A stretch of 64,000 nt of DNA from positions 2,944,001 to 3,008,000 of the forward strand of contig NZ_CP045200.1 in the NCBI RefSeq assembly GCF_018636735.1, read 5' to 3'. Made by a program: the position numbers and the translations under genes. Source of the DNA: Erythrobacter sp. 3-20A1M. Its GTDB lineage: Bacteria; Pseudomonadota; Alphaproteobacteria; Sphingomonadales; Sphingomonadaceae. A model generated the notes under the pieces. The model was not told the origin of the DNA, searched no databases, and saw nothing but the letters and a program-made list of their open reading frames with translations. This document shows, piece after piece, positions 27,210 through 37,099 of this stretch; the stretch's first letter is position 1, and each line of letters opens with the position of its first letter.

Positions 27210-28780
27210 TGGAAGGGTTTCCCATTCTCTCGTTGATGCTGCTGGTCCCGCTGGTCGGGGCGATCATCTGTTTCTTCGTTTCTGCGGGTGCGGCGCGTTG
27301 GGTCGCTCTTGCCGCGACGACGCTCGATCTGCTGCTCGCTATCGCGCTGTGGGCGAATTTCGATATCGGCGGCGCGCAGTGGCAGTTTCAGGAGCGGCAC
27401 GATCTGTTCGCGGGCTTCTCCTACGCGCTGGGCATCGACGGGATTGCACTGCTGCTGATCGTGCTGAGCGCATTCCTGATGCCGATCTGCATCCTCGCGA
27501 GTTGGGACGGCATTCAAAAGCGGGTCGGCGAATACATGGCCGCTTTCCTGGTCATGGAACTGCTGATGATCGGCGTGTTCGCGGCGCAGGATCTGTTCCT
27601 GTTCTACATCTTCTTCGAAGCCGGCCTGATCCCGATGTACCTGATCATCGGTATCTGGGGCGGAACCGACCGCATCTACGCCAGCTTCAAGTTCTTCCTC
27701 TACACGCTGCTGGGATCGGTGCTGATGCTGGTCGCGATGCTGTGGATGGCGAATGTCGCGGGGACGACCGACATTCCCACGCTGATGCAGTACGACTTCC
27801 CGGCCGGGGCGCAGACCTGGCTGTGGCTGGCATTCTTTGCCAGCTTCGCGGTGAAGATGCCGATGTTCCCGGTCCACACCTGGCTGCCCGCCGCGCACGT
27901 GCAGGCGCCGACAGCTGGTTCGGTCATCCTGGCAGGCGTGCTGCTGAAGATGGGCGGCTACGGCTTCATCCGGTTCAGCCTGCCCATGTTCCCGGACGCG
28001 AGCGCGCAGTTCATGTGGCTGATCTTCGCGCTGTCGATGGTCGCGGTGGTCTATGCCAGCCTCGTTGCGCTGGTTCAGCCCGACATGAAGAAGCTGATCG
28101 CCTACTCCTCGGTCGCGCACATGGCGATCGTCACCGCGGGCCTGTTCGCGTTCAACGTGCAGGGGCTGGAAGGCGGCATGATCATGATGCTCAGCCACGG
28201 TCTGGTTTCGGGCGCGCTGTTCCTGTGCGTCGGCGTGATCTACGACCGGCTGCATACGCGTGAGATTTCGCGCTATGGCGGCCTCGCGATCAACATGCCG
28301 CGCTATGCCGCGTTCTTCCTGTTCTTCACCATGGCGAGCATCGGCCTGCCCGGCACCAGCGGCTTCGTGGCGGAATTCGTCAGCCTCGCGGGCGTTTACG
28401 AAATGTCGAGCACGACCACGCTGGTGCTGACGACCGGCATCATTCTGGGCGCGGCCTATATGCTCTATCTCTACCGCCGCGTGGTGTTCGGCGAACAGGT
28501 CAACGCCGATGCGGCGGCAATGAAGGACATGAATGTGCGTGAATGGGTGATGCTGGCGCCGATTACGGCGGCGGTGCTGTGGATGGGCATCTATCCCGAA
28601 AGCTTCATCGCGCCCATGCGGAACGACATTGCCGCGATCGAGGCGCGGCTTGCCCGTACGACTCCGGCCGGCGATGCGGAACTGGCATCGGGACCTCCGA
28701 AACCGCACAATGCGAATTACGTCGCCGCGCATGGCGAAGGCGAAGCGGCCGGTGAAGCTGCGGGCGAGGGGGCGCACTGA
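27209..28780 (+). CDS. nuoM: NADH-quinone oxidoreductase subunit M
   Basis: Antiporter-like proton-pumping subunit (ND4 type), 523 residues. Visible are [20 protein letters not shown] with the conserved Glu, [36 protein letters not shown] and the middle Lys region [15 protein letters not shown]. The C-terminus ends in a 20-residue Ala/Gly/Glu-rich tail. The ATG at 27209 (MEGFP) shares a base with the nuoL stop, and the frame start at 27194 is inside nuoL. Confidence 0.96.
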   Translation: MEGFPILSLMLLVPLVGAIICFFVSAGAARWVALAATTLDLLLAIALWANFDIGGAQWQFQERHDLFAGFSYALGIDGIALLLIVLSAFLMPICILASWDGIQKRVGEYMAAFLVMELLMIGVFAAQDLFLFYIFFEAGLIPMYLIIGIWGGTDRIYASFKFFLYTLLGSVLMLVAMLWMANVAGTTDIPTLMQYDFPAGAQTWLWLAFFASFAVKMPMFPVHTWLPAAHVQAPTAGSVILAGVLLKMGGYGFIRFSLPMFPDASAQFMWLIFALSMVAVVYASLVALVQPDMKKLIAYSSVAHMAIVTAGLFAFNVQGLEGGMIMMLSHGLVSGALFLCVGVIYDRLHTREISRYGGLAINMPRYAAFFLFFTMASIGLPGTSGFVAEFVSLAGVYEMSSTTTLVLTTGIILGAAYMLYLYRRVVFGEQVNADAAAMKDMNVREWVMLAPITAAVLWMGIYPESFIAPMRNDIAAIEARLARTTPAGDAELASGPPKPHNANYVAAHGEGEAAGEAAGEGAH

Positions 28781-30243
28781 TGGATTTCGGTTCTTCCCTG
28801 TCGCTGATCGCGCCGGAACTGCTGCTGAGCCTTTCGGGCCTGGCGTTGCTGCTCGTCGCGGCATGGGCGGGTGACGGCGCGAGCCGCCTCGTCAGCATAC
28901 TGGCGGCAACCGCGCTGGGCGCGACCTTCGTTATCGTCTTTCCAACGGTGTGGACCGGTGCCGCCGGGCCGGACACAATCGCTTTCGGCGGCCAGTTCCG
29001 CGCCGATGCCTTCGCCGGGTTCGCGAAGCTGCTGATCTACCTGTCGGGGATCGCCTGCCTGATGATCGCGCCGCGTTTCTTCGCACGTGTCGATACGATG
29101 CGCGCGGAGTACCCGATCCTGATCCTGTTCGCGACGCTCGGCATGGGCATCATGGTATCGGCGGGCGATCTGCTGACGCTCTATATTGGGCTCGAGCTCA
29201 ACAGCCTGTCGGCCTATGTGCTCGCCAGTATCCTGCGCGCCGACAGCCGCTCGGCCGAAGCCGGGCTGAAATACTTCGTGCTGGGCGCTCTCGCCTCGGG
29301 CATTCTGCTCTACGGCATGAGCCTGACCTACGGCTTCACCGGCACCACCACCTTCGAAGGGATCCGTGCGGCACAGGCGACAGGCCTGTCGACCGGCGCG
29401 CTGTTCGGCCTGATCTTCGTGCTGGCGGGCCTGGCGTTCAAGATCAGCGCGGTGCCGTTCCACATGTGGACGCCCGACGTTTACGAAGGCGCGCCCACGC
29501 CCGTCACCACCTTCTTCGCCACCGCGCCGAAAGTGGCCGCCATCGCCCTGACCGCCCGTGTGGCGCTGGAGGCGTTCGGCAGCCAGGTCGATGCATGGCG
29601 GCAGATCGTGATCTTCGCCGCGCTGGCGTCGATCGTGGTCGGCGCGCTGGGCGCGATCGGGCAGAACAACCTCAAGCGCCTGCTCGCTTATTCTTCGATC
29701 AACAATGTCGGCTTCATCCTGATCGGCCTTGCGGCAGCGACGGTTGCGGGCATGAGCGCGATGTTCGTTTATCTCGTGATCTATGTCGCGATGTCGCTGG
29801 GCAGCTTCGTGGCCCTCCTCATGCTGCGCGACGCAGATGGCAGGCAACTGGAGACGTTCGACGACATCGCGGGGCTTTCGACGACGAAGCCAGCCGTGGC
29901 CTGGTGCCTGCTGCTGGTCATGTTCAGCCTTGCGGGCATTCCGCCGCTGTTCGGCTTCTGGGCGAAGTTCGTGGTATTCCAGGCAGCGGTCGAGGCCGAT
30001 CTGGTCGCGCTGGCGGCAATCGGCATCGCGGCGAGCGTGATCGGCGCGTTCTACTACCTGAAATTCGTGAAGGTCATGTTCTTCGATGAGCCGGTCGACC
30101 GCGTTAAGGAGAAGGCGCTGGTATCGGAATGGGTCGTGCTGATCCTCGCGACGCTGTTGATTTCGCCGTTCGGCTATTTCCTCACCGTTCTGCTGGGGCG
30201 TCTGGCGGATGGTGCGGCGGCGGCCATCTTCCCTGCGGCGTGA
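28780..30243 (+). CDS. nuoN: NADH-quinone oxidoreductase subunit N
   Basis: Last of the antiporter-like membrane subunits (ND2 type), 487 residues, about 14 spans. Conserved segments are LYIGLELNSLSAYVLASI (Glu), GLAFKISAVPFHMWTPDVYEG (Lys), NNLKRLLAYSSINNVGFILIG and PPLFGFWAKFVVFQAAV. The ATG at 28780 shares a base with the nuoM stop. Transcription plainly continues into birA 27 bases later. Confidence 0.96.
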   Translation: MDFGSSLSLIAPELLLSLSGLALLLVAAWAGDGASRLVSILAATALGATFVIVFPTVWTGAAGPDTIAFGGQFRADAFAGFAKLLIYLSGIACLMIAPRFFARVDTMRAEYPILILFATLGMGIMVSAGDLLTLYIGLELNSLSAYVLASILRADSRSAEAGLKYFVLGALASGILLYGMSLTYGFTGTTTFEGIRAAQATGLSTGALFGLIFVLAGLAFKISAVPFHMWTPDVYEGAPTPVTTFFATAPKVAAIALTARVALEAFGSQVDAWRQIVIFAALASIVVGALGAIGQNNLKRLLAYSSINNVGFILIGLAAATVAGMSAMFVYLVIYVAMSLGSFVALLMLRDADGRQLETFDDIAGLSTTKPAVAWCLLLVMFSLAGIPPLFGFWAKFVVFQAAVEADLVALAAIGIAASVIGAFYYLKFVKVMFFDEPVDRVKEKALVSEWVVLILATLLISPFGYFLTVLLGRLADGAAAAIFPAA

Positions 30244-30270
30244 CGAGAATGCTGCCGAGCGACGCCCTCC

Positions 30271-30981
30271 TTGCTTGAGGTCGTAGCCGAAACCGGCTCG
30301 ACCAATGCCGATCTGCTGGCGCGGGTCGCCGCAGGCGAAATGGTCCGGGAAGGCGATTGGCTCCTGGCCGACCGTCAGAAGGCGGGCAGGGGGCGGCAGG
30401 GCCGCGAATGGTTCGACAGCCGTGGTAACTTCATGGGTTCCACCGTGGTGCGCCTGCTCCCCACCGACCCGGCCGCGCACTCGCTCTCGCTGATGGCGGG
30501 GCTCGCTTTGCACGAGGCGGTGGCACCGCTATGTCCGCCGCATATTCCCACCACCCTGAAATGGCCGAACGACGTGTTGCTGGGCGGCGCCAAGCTTGCG
30601 GGAATTCTTCTCGAGCGGACGGGCGACGTGATCGTTGTGGGGATCGGGGTGAACCTGGCCGCTGCTCCCGCTCTTCCCGATAGGGAGACGGTCGCCTTGT
30701 CCGCATTCGGACCGGCACCCGACAGGGATGCGTTTGCCGCCACCCTGGCGGAGGCGTTCGCGCAGGAGCTCGGGCGCTGGCGCAATTACGGGCTCGATCC
30801 GCAAATTCGGCGCTGGTTGGCAGTGGGCACTCCGATCGGCCAGAGAATTACGGTACACGATCCGTCCGGCGACAGGCTGACGGGGCAGTTCGCCGGACTC
30901 GATAGCGACGGCACGCTGATGATGCGTTTGGATGACGGGCGAGAACGTGCCATTCACGCGGGCGACGTGATCCTCGCCTGA
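30271..30981 (+). CDS. birA: Biotin--[acetyl-CoA-carboxylase] ligase
   Basis: Biotin protein ligase, 236 residues, which activates biotin to biotinyl-AMP and attaches it to the carboxylase carrier Lys. Motifs: ETGSTNADLL, AGRGRQGREWFDSRGNF (the GRGRQGR biotinyl-AMP loop), TLKWPNDVLLGGAKLAGILLE and VVGIGVNLAAAP. It lacks the N-terminal DNA-binding domain, so it is the non-regulatory type. TTG at 30271 is the only usable start, since an in-frame stop (the nuoN TGA) lies 30 bases upstream with no ATG or GTG between. Confidence 0.93.
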   Translation: MLEVVAETGSTNADLLARVAAGEMVREGDWLLADRQKAGRGRQGREWFDSRGNFMGSTVVRLLPTDPAAHSLSLMAGLALHEAVAPLCPPHIPTTLKWPNDVLLGGAKLAGILLERTGDVIVVGIGVNLAAAPALPDRETVALSAFGPAPDRDAFAATLAEAFAQELGRWRNYGLDPQIRRWLAVGTPIGQRITVHDPSGDRLTGQFAGLDSDGTLMMRLDDGRERAIHAGDVILA

Positions 30982-30996
30982 AGGAACTGAACGGAT

Positions 30997-31773
30997 ATGC
31001 TGCTCGCCATAGACGTCGGCAACACCAATGTCGTCTTCGCCCTGTTCAAGGGGCGCGAAATCCTGGCGCGCTGGCGCATCGCCACCGATCCGCGTCGCAC
31101 GGGCGACGAGTATGCGGTGTGGCTGTTGCAACTGCTGGCGATCGAGGGCTGGTCGAAGAGCGATATCGACCGGATCATCTTCGCGTCGGTCGTCCCGCGA
31201 GCGGTCCACAACCTGTCCGTGCTGGCAGATAAGTATTTCGGCATCGATCCCATTGTCGCAGGTCAGGGTTCAGCCGACTGGGGCATCGCCGTCGATGTGG
31301 AGGAGCCGCGCTCGCTAGGTGCCGATCGCGCGCTCAACGCAATCGCGGCCCATGCCAGACATGACGGCGACCTGATCGTGATCGATTTCGGCACCGCGAC
31401 CACCTTCGACGCGGTGGATTACAACGGGGCGTACAAGGGCGGTATCATCGCGCCTGGGATCAATCTCTCGCTCGATGCGCTGGTGAACAACACCGCGAAA
31501 CTGCCACGGATCGCCATCGCCTCGCCGGAGAGCGACAGTGTCATCGGCCGCAACACGGAGGACCAGATGCTGATCGGGGTGTTCTGGGGCTACGTTGCGA
31601 TGATGGAAGGGCTGATCGCCCGCATGCGCAGCGAAATCGGCCGTCCGGCGAAGGTTATCGCGACCGGCGGCCTCGCCATCCTGTTTGATCGCCACACCAC
31701 TATCTTCGACGCCGTCGAAGCCGACCTTACCCTCGAAGGCCTCGCCATCCTGGCCGAACGGAGCGCCGCTTGA
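30997..31773 (+). CDS. coaX: Type III pantothenate kinase
   Basis: First enzyme of coenzyme A synthesis, phosphorylating pantothenate; the CoaX type is in the ASKHA superfamily and is not inhibited by CoA. 258 residues. Motifs: [16 protein letters not shown] (phosphate 1), [25 protein letters not shown] (phosphate 2 region), [15 protein letters not shown] and [12 protein letters not shown]. It follows birA by 15 bases and overlaps the next gene by four. Confidence 0.95.
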   Translation: MLLAIDVGNTNVVFALFKGREILARWRIATDPRRTGDEYAVWLLQLLAIEGWSKSDIDRIIFASVVPRAVHNLSVLADKYFGIDPIVAGQGSADWGIAVDVEEPRSLGADRALNAIAAHARHDGDLIVIDFGTATTFDAVDYNGAYKGGIIAPGINLSLDALVNNTAKLPRIAIASPESDSVIGRNTEDQMLIGVFWGYVAMMEGLIARMRSEIGRPAKVIATGGLAILFDRHTTIFDAVEADLTLEGLAILAERSAA

Positions 31774-33419
31774 AGAAAAATTACACGCCCGAAGACGAAT
31801 TGCTGTTCCTGGCCCTGGGCGGGTCGGGAGAGATCGGCATGAACGTCAATCTCTACGGCAGTCAGGGCAAATGGCTGATGGTCGATCTGGGCATGACCTT
31901 CGGCGCCAACGAATATCCCGGGACCGAGCTGGTCTTCGCCGATCTCGATTTCATCGAGGAGCGGGTCGACGATCTGCTCGGCATCGTGCTGACCCACGCG
32001 CACGAGGATCACATCGGTGCCCTGCCGTATTTCGCCGCCGACCTGGGCGTGCCGCTATACGCGACGCCCTTCACCGCCGACCTGATCCGGCGCAAGCTGG
32101 AGGAGGCCGGTATCGCCGGCGATGTCGAACTGAACGTGATCGAGGAGGACCACGGCGAAATCGCCCTGGGCCCGTTTACCGTCACCTACATTCCGCTTGC
32201 CCATTCGATCGCGGAAGGCAACGCCCTGCTGATCGACACGCCGCATGGGCGCATTTTCCACACCGGCGACTGGAAGCTGGACGAGGATCCGATCATCGGC
32301 GCTCCGACCACGGAGGAGGAACTGCGTACGATCGGAGACGAGGGCGTGCTGGCGCTGGTGTGCGACAGCACCAACGTCTTCAATCCCGAGCCGAGCGGAT
32401 CCGAAGGCGCGGTCTATCGCGGTATCCTGGACGAGGTGAAGCGCTGGTCGGGCAGGCGGGTGCTGGTGACCACCTTCGCATCCAACGTGGCACGCCTGCA
32501 TACGCTGGGGGAAGTGGCGAAGGCCACTGGTCGGCAGCTGTGCATCGCCGGGCGCTCGCTCGACCGGATTATCGAAGTGGCGCGGGACAATGGCTATCTC
32601 GACGATTTTCCCGACGTCGTGGACTGGAATACCGCCATGGGCCTGCCGCGGGGTGAGGTGCTGATCATGGCGACCGGCGGACAGGGGGAGCCGCGCGCGG
32701 CGCTATCGCGCATCGCGGAAGAGAACCATCCACTGGAGCTCACCCGTGGCGACGTCGTCCTGTTTTCCAGCCGGCAGATCCCCGGGAACGAAATCAGCAT
32801 CGGTCGGGTGCAGAACCGCCTGGCGGAACGCGGCATCGTCATGGTGACCGACCGGCAGAGCATGATCCACGTGTCTGGCCATCCGGGGCGTCCCGAACTG
32901 CTTGCTCTTTACGAGTGGATCCGCCCCGATGTTCTCGTGCCGGTTCACGGCGAAGTCCGGCATATGCAGGAACAGGCGCGGCTCGGTCTAGAGCATGGCA
33001 TCCCGTCCGCCGTGGCGCAGTCGAACGGCGATATCGTGCGGCTCGCTCCCGGTAAGCCGGGCCGCATCGCGCAGGTCGAAACGGGCCGTCTGGTCCTAGA
33101 TGGCGATATCATCGTACCGGCGGATGGGGATAGCATCGTCATGCGGCGCCGCCTGTCGCGCGACGGCATCGTGATCGTGCTTCTCAAAGCCGATGGCTCG
33201 GCGCGAGTGGAGAGCTTCGGCCTGCCGCTGGACGAGGATCAAGCTGCATTCGTGGAAGAGGCCGAGCGCGATATTGCCTCCGCCATCGCCAAGCTGGGGC
33301 GGCGCGAGCGTGGTGATTCGGCGCAGCAGTGCGAGGCAGCCCGCCTTGCCGCCCGCCGTGCGGCCGGTCGCTGGTCGGGCAAGCGGCCTCAGGTTCGTGT
33401 ATTCGAGATCGGGGCCTGA
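31770..33419 (+). CDS. rnj: Ribonuclease J
   Basis: Metallo-beta-lactamase/beta-CASP ribonuclease with endo- and 5'-3' exonuclease activity in RNA turnover and rRNA maturation; 549 residues. The zinc motif is [15 protein letters not shown], further ligands are in [12 protein letters not shown] and [11 protein letters not shown], and the beta-CASP domain has [23 protein letters not shown] and [16 protein letters not shown], then [10 protein letters not shown]. The start is TTG at 31770, four bases inside coaX. Position after coaX is a conserved alphaproteobacterial arrangement. Confidence 0.93.
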   Translation: MKKNYTPEDELLFLALGGSGEIGMNVNLYGSQGKWLMVDLGMTFGANEYPGTELVFADLDFIEERVDDLLGIVLTHAHEDHIGALPYFAADLGVPLYATPFTADLIRRKLEEAGIAGDVELNVIEEDHGEIALGPFTVTYIPLAHSIAEGNALLIDTPHGRIFHTGDWKLDEDPIIGAPTTEEELRTIGDEGVLALVCDSTNVFNPEPSGSEGAVYRGILDEVKRWSGRRVLVTTFASNVARLHTLGEVAKATGRQLCIAGRSLDRIIEVARDNGYLDDFPDVVDWNTAMGLPRGEVLIMATGGQGEPRAALSRIAEENHPLELTRGDVVLFSSRQIPGNEISIGRVQNRLAERGIVMVTDRQSMIHVSGHPGRPELLALYEWIRPDVLVPVHGEVRHMQEQARLGLEHGIPSAVAQSNGDIVRLAPGKPGRIAQVETGRLVLDGDIIVPADGDSIVMRRRLSRDGIVIVLLKADGSARVESFGLPLDEDQAAFVEEAERDIASAIAKLGRRERGDSAQQCEAARLAARRAAGRWSGKRPQVRVFEIGA

Positions 33420-33423
33420 CACC

Positions 33424-33708
33424 TTGGCACCGTTCTCCATCGTCGCGATCTACCTGATCATCTGGGTCTTTTGCGCGTTCTTCCTGCTACCCTTCGGCGT
33501 GCGCACGCATGACGAACTGGGCCACGACAAGATACGCGGGCAAGCCGACAGCGCACCGGCCAATTTCCGCCCCTGGCGACTGGTGATCCGGGCGAGCATC
33601 ATCGCCGCCGTTCTGACTGCGCTGTGGGTTCTCAACTGGAACCACGGCTGGATCAGCCTGGACGATATCAATTTCATTCCGATTCCCGAGCAATTCCGGG
33701 ATCGCTGA
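33424..33708 (+). CDS. DUF1467 family membrane protein
   Basis: 94-residue protein with two membrane spans (about 4-22, IVAIYLIIWVFCAFFLLPF, and 56-74). Between them is the conserved segment GVRTHDELG...G.A.SAP. The TTG at 33424, 5 bases after rnj, yields the typical N-terminus; the long frame upstream lies inside rnj. It is a family of unknown function frequently found with rnj in alphaproteobacteria. It ends the nuo-to-DUF1467 transcription unit and is convergent with the coiled-coil gene. Confidence 0.85.
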   Translation: MAPFSIVAIYLIIWVFCAFFLLPFGVRTHDELGHDKIRGQADSAPANFRPWRLVIRASIIAAVLTALWVLNWNHGWISLDDINFIPIPEQFRDR

Positions 33709-33717
33709 CGCAGAGGT

Positions 33718-35952
33718 TCACGCGTCGCGCAAACGCTCGATAGCTTGCGCCAGAGCGACGTAGAGCTTGCCCATATCCGACCCGAGCAGGGTTACGGCCA
33801 ATGCGTTGCCGTCCCGCACCGAGAGCATGGTGCGCAGCATCGCCTCGAAATCGTGGATGAAACGCGCGACGTGATCGCGAAACTCGCCGTCGGAATCGTA
33901 GAGTTCGGCGATTTCCCGTGCCTCCACCGGCTCCAGCAGCGTGACCGCCCGCCGGGTGAACACCCCACGATCGCCGCGAAGATAGCGCGTCCAGGCTGTG
34001 TCCGAGACGTCGGCCGATAGCGATCGCGCAATATCGATGGCGTTGGAATTGAGGCTTTCCGCGATCATGGCGGCGCGGCGCCCGAAATCTGCATCGACCT
34101 GATCCTGCGCGCGGGCGCGCGCCTGTTCGACACGGGCCTCGAGGTTGGCGGTAAGCCGCTCGACCTCGGCCAGCTGTTCCATAAGCGCGTCCGCCGCGTC
34201 GCGGGCCTGCGAGCCGGCCGAGTGCGACGCGTCTGCCAGCGCATCGATCGCGGAGCGCGCATCCCTTTCAAGCGAGTTGCGAAGCGTGTCCCCGCTCTCG
34301 CGCGACAACCGCTCGGCCAGCTGCACGATGCGTTCGTGACCACGCTCCCCGGCGGCGGCAATGGCGGGGCTGAGCTTCTCTTCAAGCCCTGCCACGACCT
34401 GTGAAAGACGATCGTCAACCGCATCCACCGTCTCTCGGCTATCAGCACCCAAGGCGGCGATGTCGGATCGAAGCGAATCGATGCGCTGTGCCACACCATC
34501 GGCATGGCCCAGCATCGTCTCGCCGTCCTTGTGCGCGCTCTCCATATGGTCGGCCAGCTCCCCGGCGTGCGAAACGTTCGCCGTGAGCAGCTTCTCGATT
34601 TCGCCACCGAGCTCGTGGAGGCGCTTGAGGCGGTTCTCTGCATCGGCAATCGGTTGCGGGAGTGCCTCCCGGCTATGCTCCCCTGCTGCCTGGATCAGTT
34701 CGAGCAGCCGCACACATTCGTCGGTCAGGCCCGCGACGACTTCCCGCGTTTCGCCGACCCGCTCGTTGCTATCGCCAAGCGTGCGCAAAAGGGTCCGACC
34801 ATGTTCGGCCAAGGCACTGCTGGCGGATTCGCCGCTCTCGCGGGCGTTCTGCAATTGCTCTGCTAGATCGGCCATCCATCGAGAGGCCGATTCGCCGTCT
34901 CGAGTCATTCGCGCGCTGGTCTCGGTCAGCAGTTCGCGGAAGCGGGTGAGATCGCCATCCAGGGCGGTGGTGCGGGTTTCGACCTCGTGCAGCATTTCGC
35001 GATGCGCCTCGGCAAGGCGGTTTTCACGGGCACCGAGATCCTCTTCGAAAGCGGAAGCCCCCTCCTGCAACACGCGGCCCTGCTCTTCGGAACGCTGTCG
35101 CAGGGCCGCGAAATGCGCCGCCACTCTTCCTTCGAGATTGTCGATCTGGGTCTCGAAAGCGGCGAGGGCGGCATCGATCCGATCCTGCAAGGCAGCGACC
35201 CGCCTCTCGCTATTGGCGCCCTGACCCTCCAGCTTCGCGAACCCGGAAACCAACCGTTCCAGTTGGCGATCCGCCCCATCGCCCGCCTGTCCGATCTGAT
35301 TGGCGACATCGCGGGCTGCACTGGCGACTACGGGCAGGTCGCTGCGCAGATGTTCCATGTTCTCGACCGATTTGGCACTTACGCCGGCCAGGCGGTCCAC
35401 CTGCTCGCCGTTGTCCACGATCAGCTCCTGCAGCCGCTCGGCATGGCGGGACAGGTTCTCTCCCGCCACGCGGCCAAGCGATTCGAGGTCGCGCGACTGG
35501 GCCGAGAGGAATTCACGCGCGAGGCTCAACTCGCGGTTCACCGTCGAGAGGCGCGCTTCGAGCATCTCGGATTCGCGAGACAGCGCATGGGCGACGTCGG
35601 CGAAGCGCGACGCCTCCCGCCGGCTGTTGCGCATCACCAGGAGCCAGACGCTGATTACCAGCACGCACGGAACCGCCCAGGATACGATCCAGTCGCTCCA
35701 TGCTGCTGGCGCGGCGCCGTCGCGCATCGCGGGATAATGCGACCAGAGAAAAAAGGCGGTCCAAGCCAGAATCGCGGTCGATGCCACGGCAGGTGCCAAC
35801 CATCCGTGGGGGCGAGGGAGTTCGCCCTCGTCCTCTACATCCGAATACCATTGTTCGGGATCACGGGTTGTGGTCGCCGACTCGGCCTCCGGTTCGAGTT
35901 CGCCATCGAATGCACTGGCTTCCGTCGCCGCCATGACCTGCCCCCTGTTCAT
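33718..35952 (-). CDS. Large membrane-anchored coiled-coil protein (unknown, TipN-like topology)
   Basis: 744-residue protein of unknown function. An acidic N-terminal tail of about 48 residues is followed by two membrane spans (about 52-70 and 88-107). About 530 residues of nearly continuous predicted coiled coil follow, rich in Ala, Glu, Arg, Leu and Ser (for example REASRFADVAHALSRESEML). The last 90 residues form a non-repetitive, probably globular domain starting AWTRYLRGDRGVFTRRA and ending DMGKLYVALAQAIERLRDA. Two N-terminal spans plus a long cytoplasmic coiled coil resemble the Caulobacter polarity factor TipN, but sequence identity is not claimed. Methyl-accepting or HAMP features were not seen. 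ATG at 35952, with another at 35934 (residue 7). Confidence 0.75.
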   Translation of the reverse strand: MNRGQVMAATEASAFDGELEPEAESATTTRDPEQWYSDVEDEGELPRPHGWLAPAVASTAILAWTAFFLWSHYPAMRDGAAPAAWSDWIVSWAVPCVLVISVWLLVMRNSRREASRFADVAHALSRESEMLEARLSTVNRELSLAREFLSAQSRDLESLGRVAGENLSRHAERLQELIVDNGEQVDRLAGVSAKSVENMEHLRSDLPVVASAARDVANQIGQAGDGADRQLERLVSGFAKLEGQGANSERRVAALQDRIDAALAAFETQIDNLEGRVAAHFAALRQRSEEQGRVLQEGASAFEEDLGARENRLAEAHREMLHEVETRTTALDGDLTRFRELLTETSARMTRDGESASRWMADLAEQLQNARESGESASSALAEHGRTLLRTLGDSNERVGETREVVAGLTDECVRLLELIQAAGEHSREALPQPIADAENRLKRLHELGGEIEKLLTANVSHAGELADHMESAHKDGETMLGHADGVAQRIDSLRSDIAALGADSRETVDAVDDRLSQVVAGLEEKLSPAIAAAGERGHERIVQLAERLSRESGDTLRNSLERDARSAIDALADASHSAGSQARDAADALMEQLAEVERLTANLEARVEQARARAQDQVDADFGRRAAMIAESLNSNAIDIARSLSADVSDTAWTRYLRGDRGVFTRRAVTLLEPVEAREIAELYDSDGEFRDHVARFIHDFEAMLRTMLSVRDGNALAVTLLGSDMGKLYVALAQAIERLRDA

Positions 35953-36021
35953 TCTCGGAACGCTATCAGGAAAGCGCCGCGATGAAACCGGGAATTAACG
36001 GTATCGGTCCTAACGTCGGCC

Positions 36022-36324
36022 ATGGCCTTCGAAGACGGTGCCTTTTCTGCCACGCTGGCGGCGGCGGCCGGTGATGATCCCGTGCTGAGGGCAGAGTTGC
36101 GGCAGGCGTTTCGCGACAGCCTCGAACATCACATCGATTTGCTGCGGCGGTCGCGTTGCGATGCCAACTGGGTGACGAGTGCCCAGCGTATCCGCAGCCT
36201 GGCAGCCAGCTTTTGCGCGGACGAATTGATGGACCTCGCGGCGGAGGCCGGCAGCGCCGCGCCCGGCGATCCGGTCATCGTCACGAGGCTGGAAGCTTTC
36301 CTGGAAGCTCTCGGCACCCGGTAA
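36022..36324 (+). CDS. Hpt-domain-like protein lacking the phosphoacceptor histidine
   Basis: 100-residue all-helical protein. The segment WVTSAQRIRSLAASFCADEL aligns by eye with the Hpt consensus A-H-x-L-K-G-x-A-x-x-x-G-A-x-x-L, but the phosphorylatable His is Gln (Q55), Lys is Arg and Gly is Ser. It therefore probably cannot carry a phosphoryl group and may act as an inhibitory or scaffold variant; a distant relation only is also possible. It is the first gene of a plus-strand cluster, and the start is 69 bases from the divergent coiled-coil gene. Confidence 0.6.
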   Translation: MAFEDGAFSATLAAAAGDDPVLRAELRQAFRDSLEHHIDLLRRSRCDANWVTSAQRIRSLAASFCADELMDLAAEAGSAAPGDPVIVTRLEAFLEALGTR

Positions 36325-36334
36325 CCGCCTTGGT

Positions 36335-37099
36335 TTGCCTCAGCCGCTCCTCTATCTGTGTGCGGAGGATCGATGGGGGAATCAATTTCGCGTGCGTGCC
36401 GCTCTGCTCTCTTTGCCCGAAAGGCGTTTCGGATCGGAAAGTGATCCTTCGCGCCTTTTGGGACATGACTTTACCGAATGGCAGGCCGGTCTCGCGCTCG
36501 CTTGGGGTTGCGAGGCGGTCATACTGTTCGCTCCGGATGGCGATCCTTCCGAGGAAGGCGTGCTTTCCGTGCAAAAGATGGTGGAGCGGGGCGGAGCGTC
36601 CTTTCGCCTGATCCACCACGTGCACGGCCTGCTGGGGCGCTTGTCCCGCCAGGACGAGCTTATCGTCCTAGGCGAGGGCGTATTGCCGGTGGGGGCAGCG
36701 GCTGCCAACCTGCTGGGGAGCGGACCCCTCCTGTGGCGCATACCCGGCGGTCGCGGCAAAACCGAGGCCGGTCGGGGCAGGGCGCTCGAAAGGCTGGACG
36801 GCAATCATCGCTGGGGCGGAGTTCTGGTCGCAAACGGAGCCATGGTGGAACGTCTGTCAGAGGCTGGCGAAGGCTACGAGCCGGGTTCCGCGCTGCTGCG
36901 TATCGCGCGCGCCGGCGGCATAGCCGAGAGAGACGTTCCCGTAGAGCTGATCGCCGATGGTCGCTGGATCACGCCGGAAACCCCGGCGCCAGACGGGGCG
37001 CTGCTCAACGAAATCATGGCGGACGGGGCGGCGTCCCCGTTGCAGCGCAGGGCGCTGATCCCCGCGGCCGGCGATTGGCCGGCAGCGCCGGAACGCTGA
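36335..37099 (+). CDS. Unknown protein, nucleotidyltransferase-like fold suspected
   Basis: 254-residue soluble protein from TTG at 36335, 10 bases after the preceding gene. No catalytic motif was identified with certainty. The alternation of strands and helices (AVILFAPDG, ELIVLGEGVLPVGAAAANLL, then GVLVANGAMVERLSEAGE) recalls the N-terminal sugar-nucleotidyltransferase-like halves of proteins fused to membrane CDP-alcohol phosphotransferases, but this is a weak impression. Its last 25 codons overlap the next, membrane-protein frame. A single missing base near 37096 would fuse the two. Confidence 0.55.
   Translation: MPQPLLYLCAEDRWGNQFRVRAALLSLPERRFGSESDPSRLLGHDFTEWQAGLALAWGCEAVILFAPDGDPSEEGVLSVQKMVERGGASFRLIHHVHGLLGRLSRQDELIVLGEGVLPVGAAAANLLGSGPLLWRIPGGRGKTEAGRGRALERLDGNHRWGGVLVANGAMVERLSEAGEGYEPGSALLRIARAGGIAERDVPVELIADGRWITPETPAPDGALLNEIMADGAASPLQRRALIPAAGDWPAAPER

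Noticed and set aside
27206-30513. 552- and 598-codon minus-strand frames antisense to nuoM and nuoN
   Set aside because: They are His/Asp/Arg/Gln-rich shadows of membrane-protein codons; the plus strand carries unmistakable Nuo subunits.
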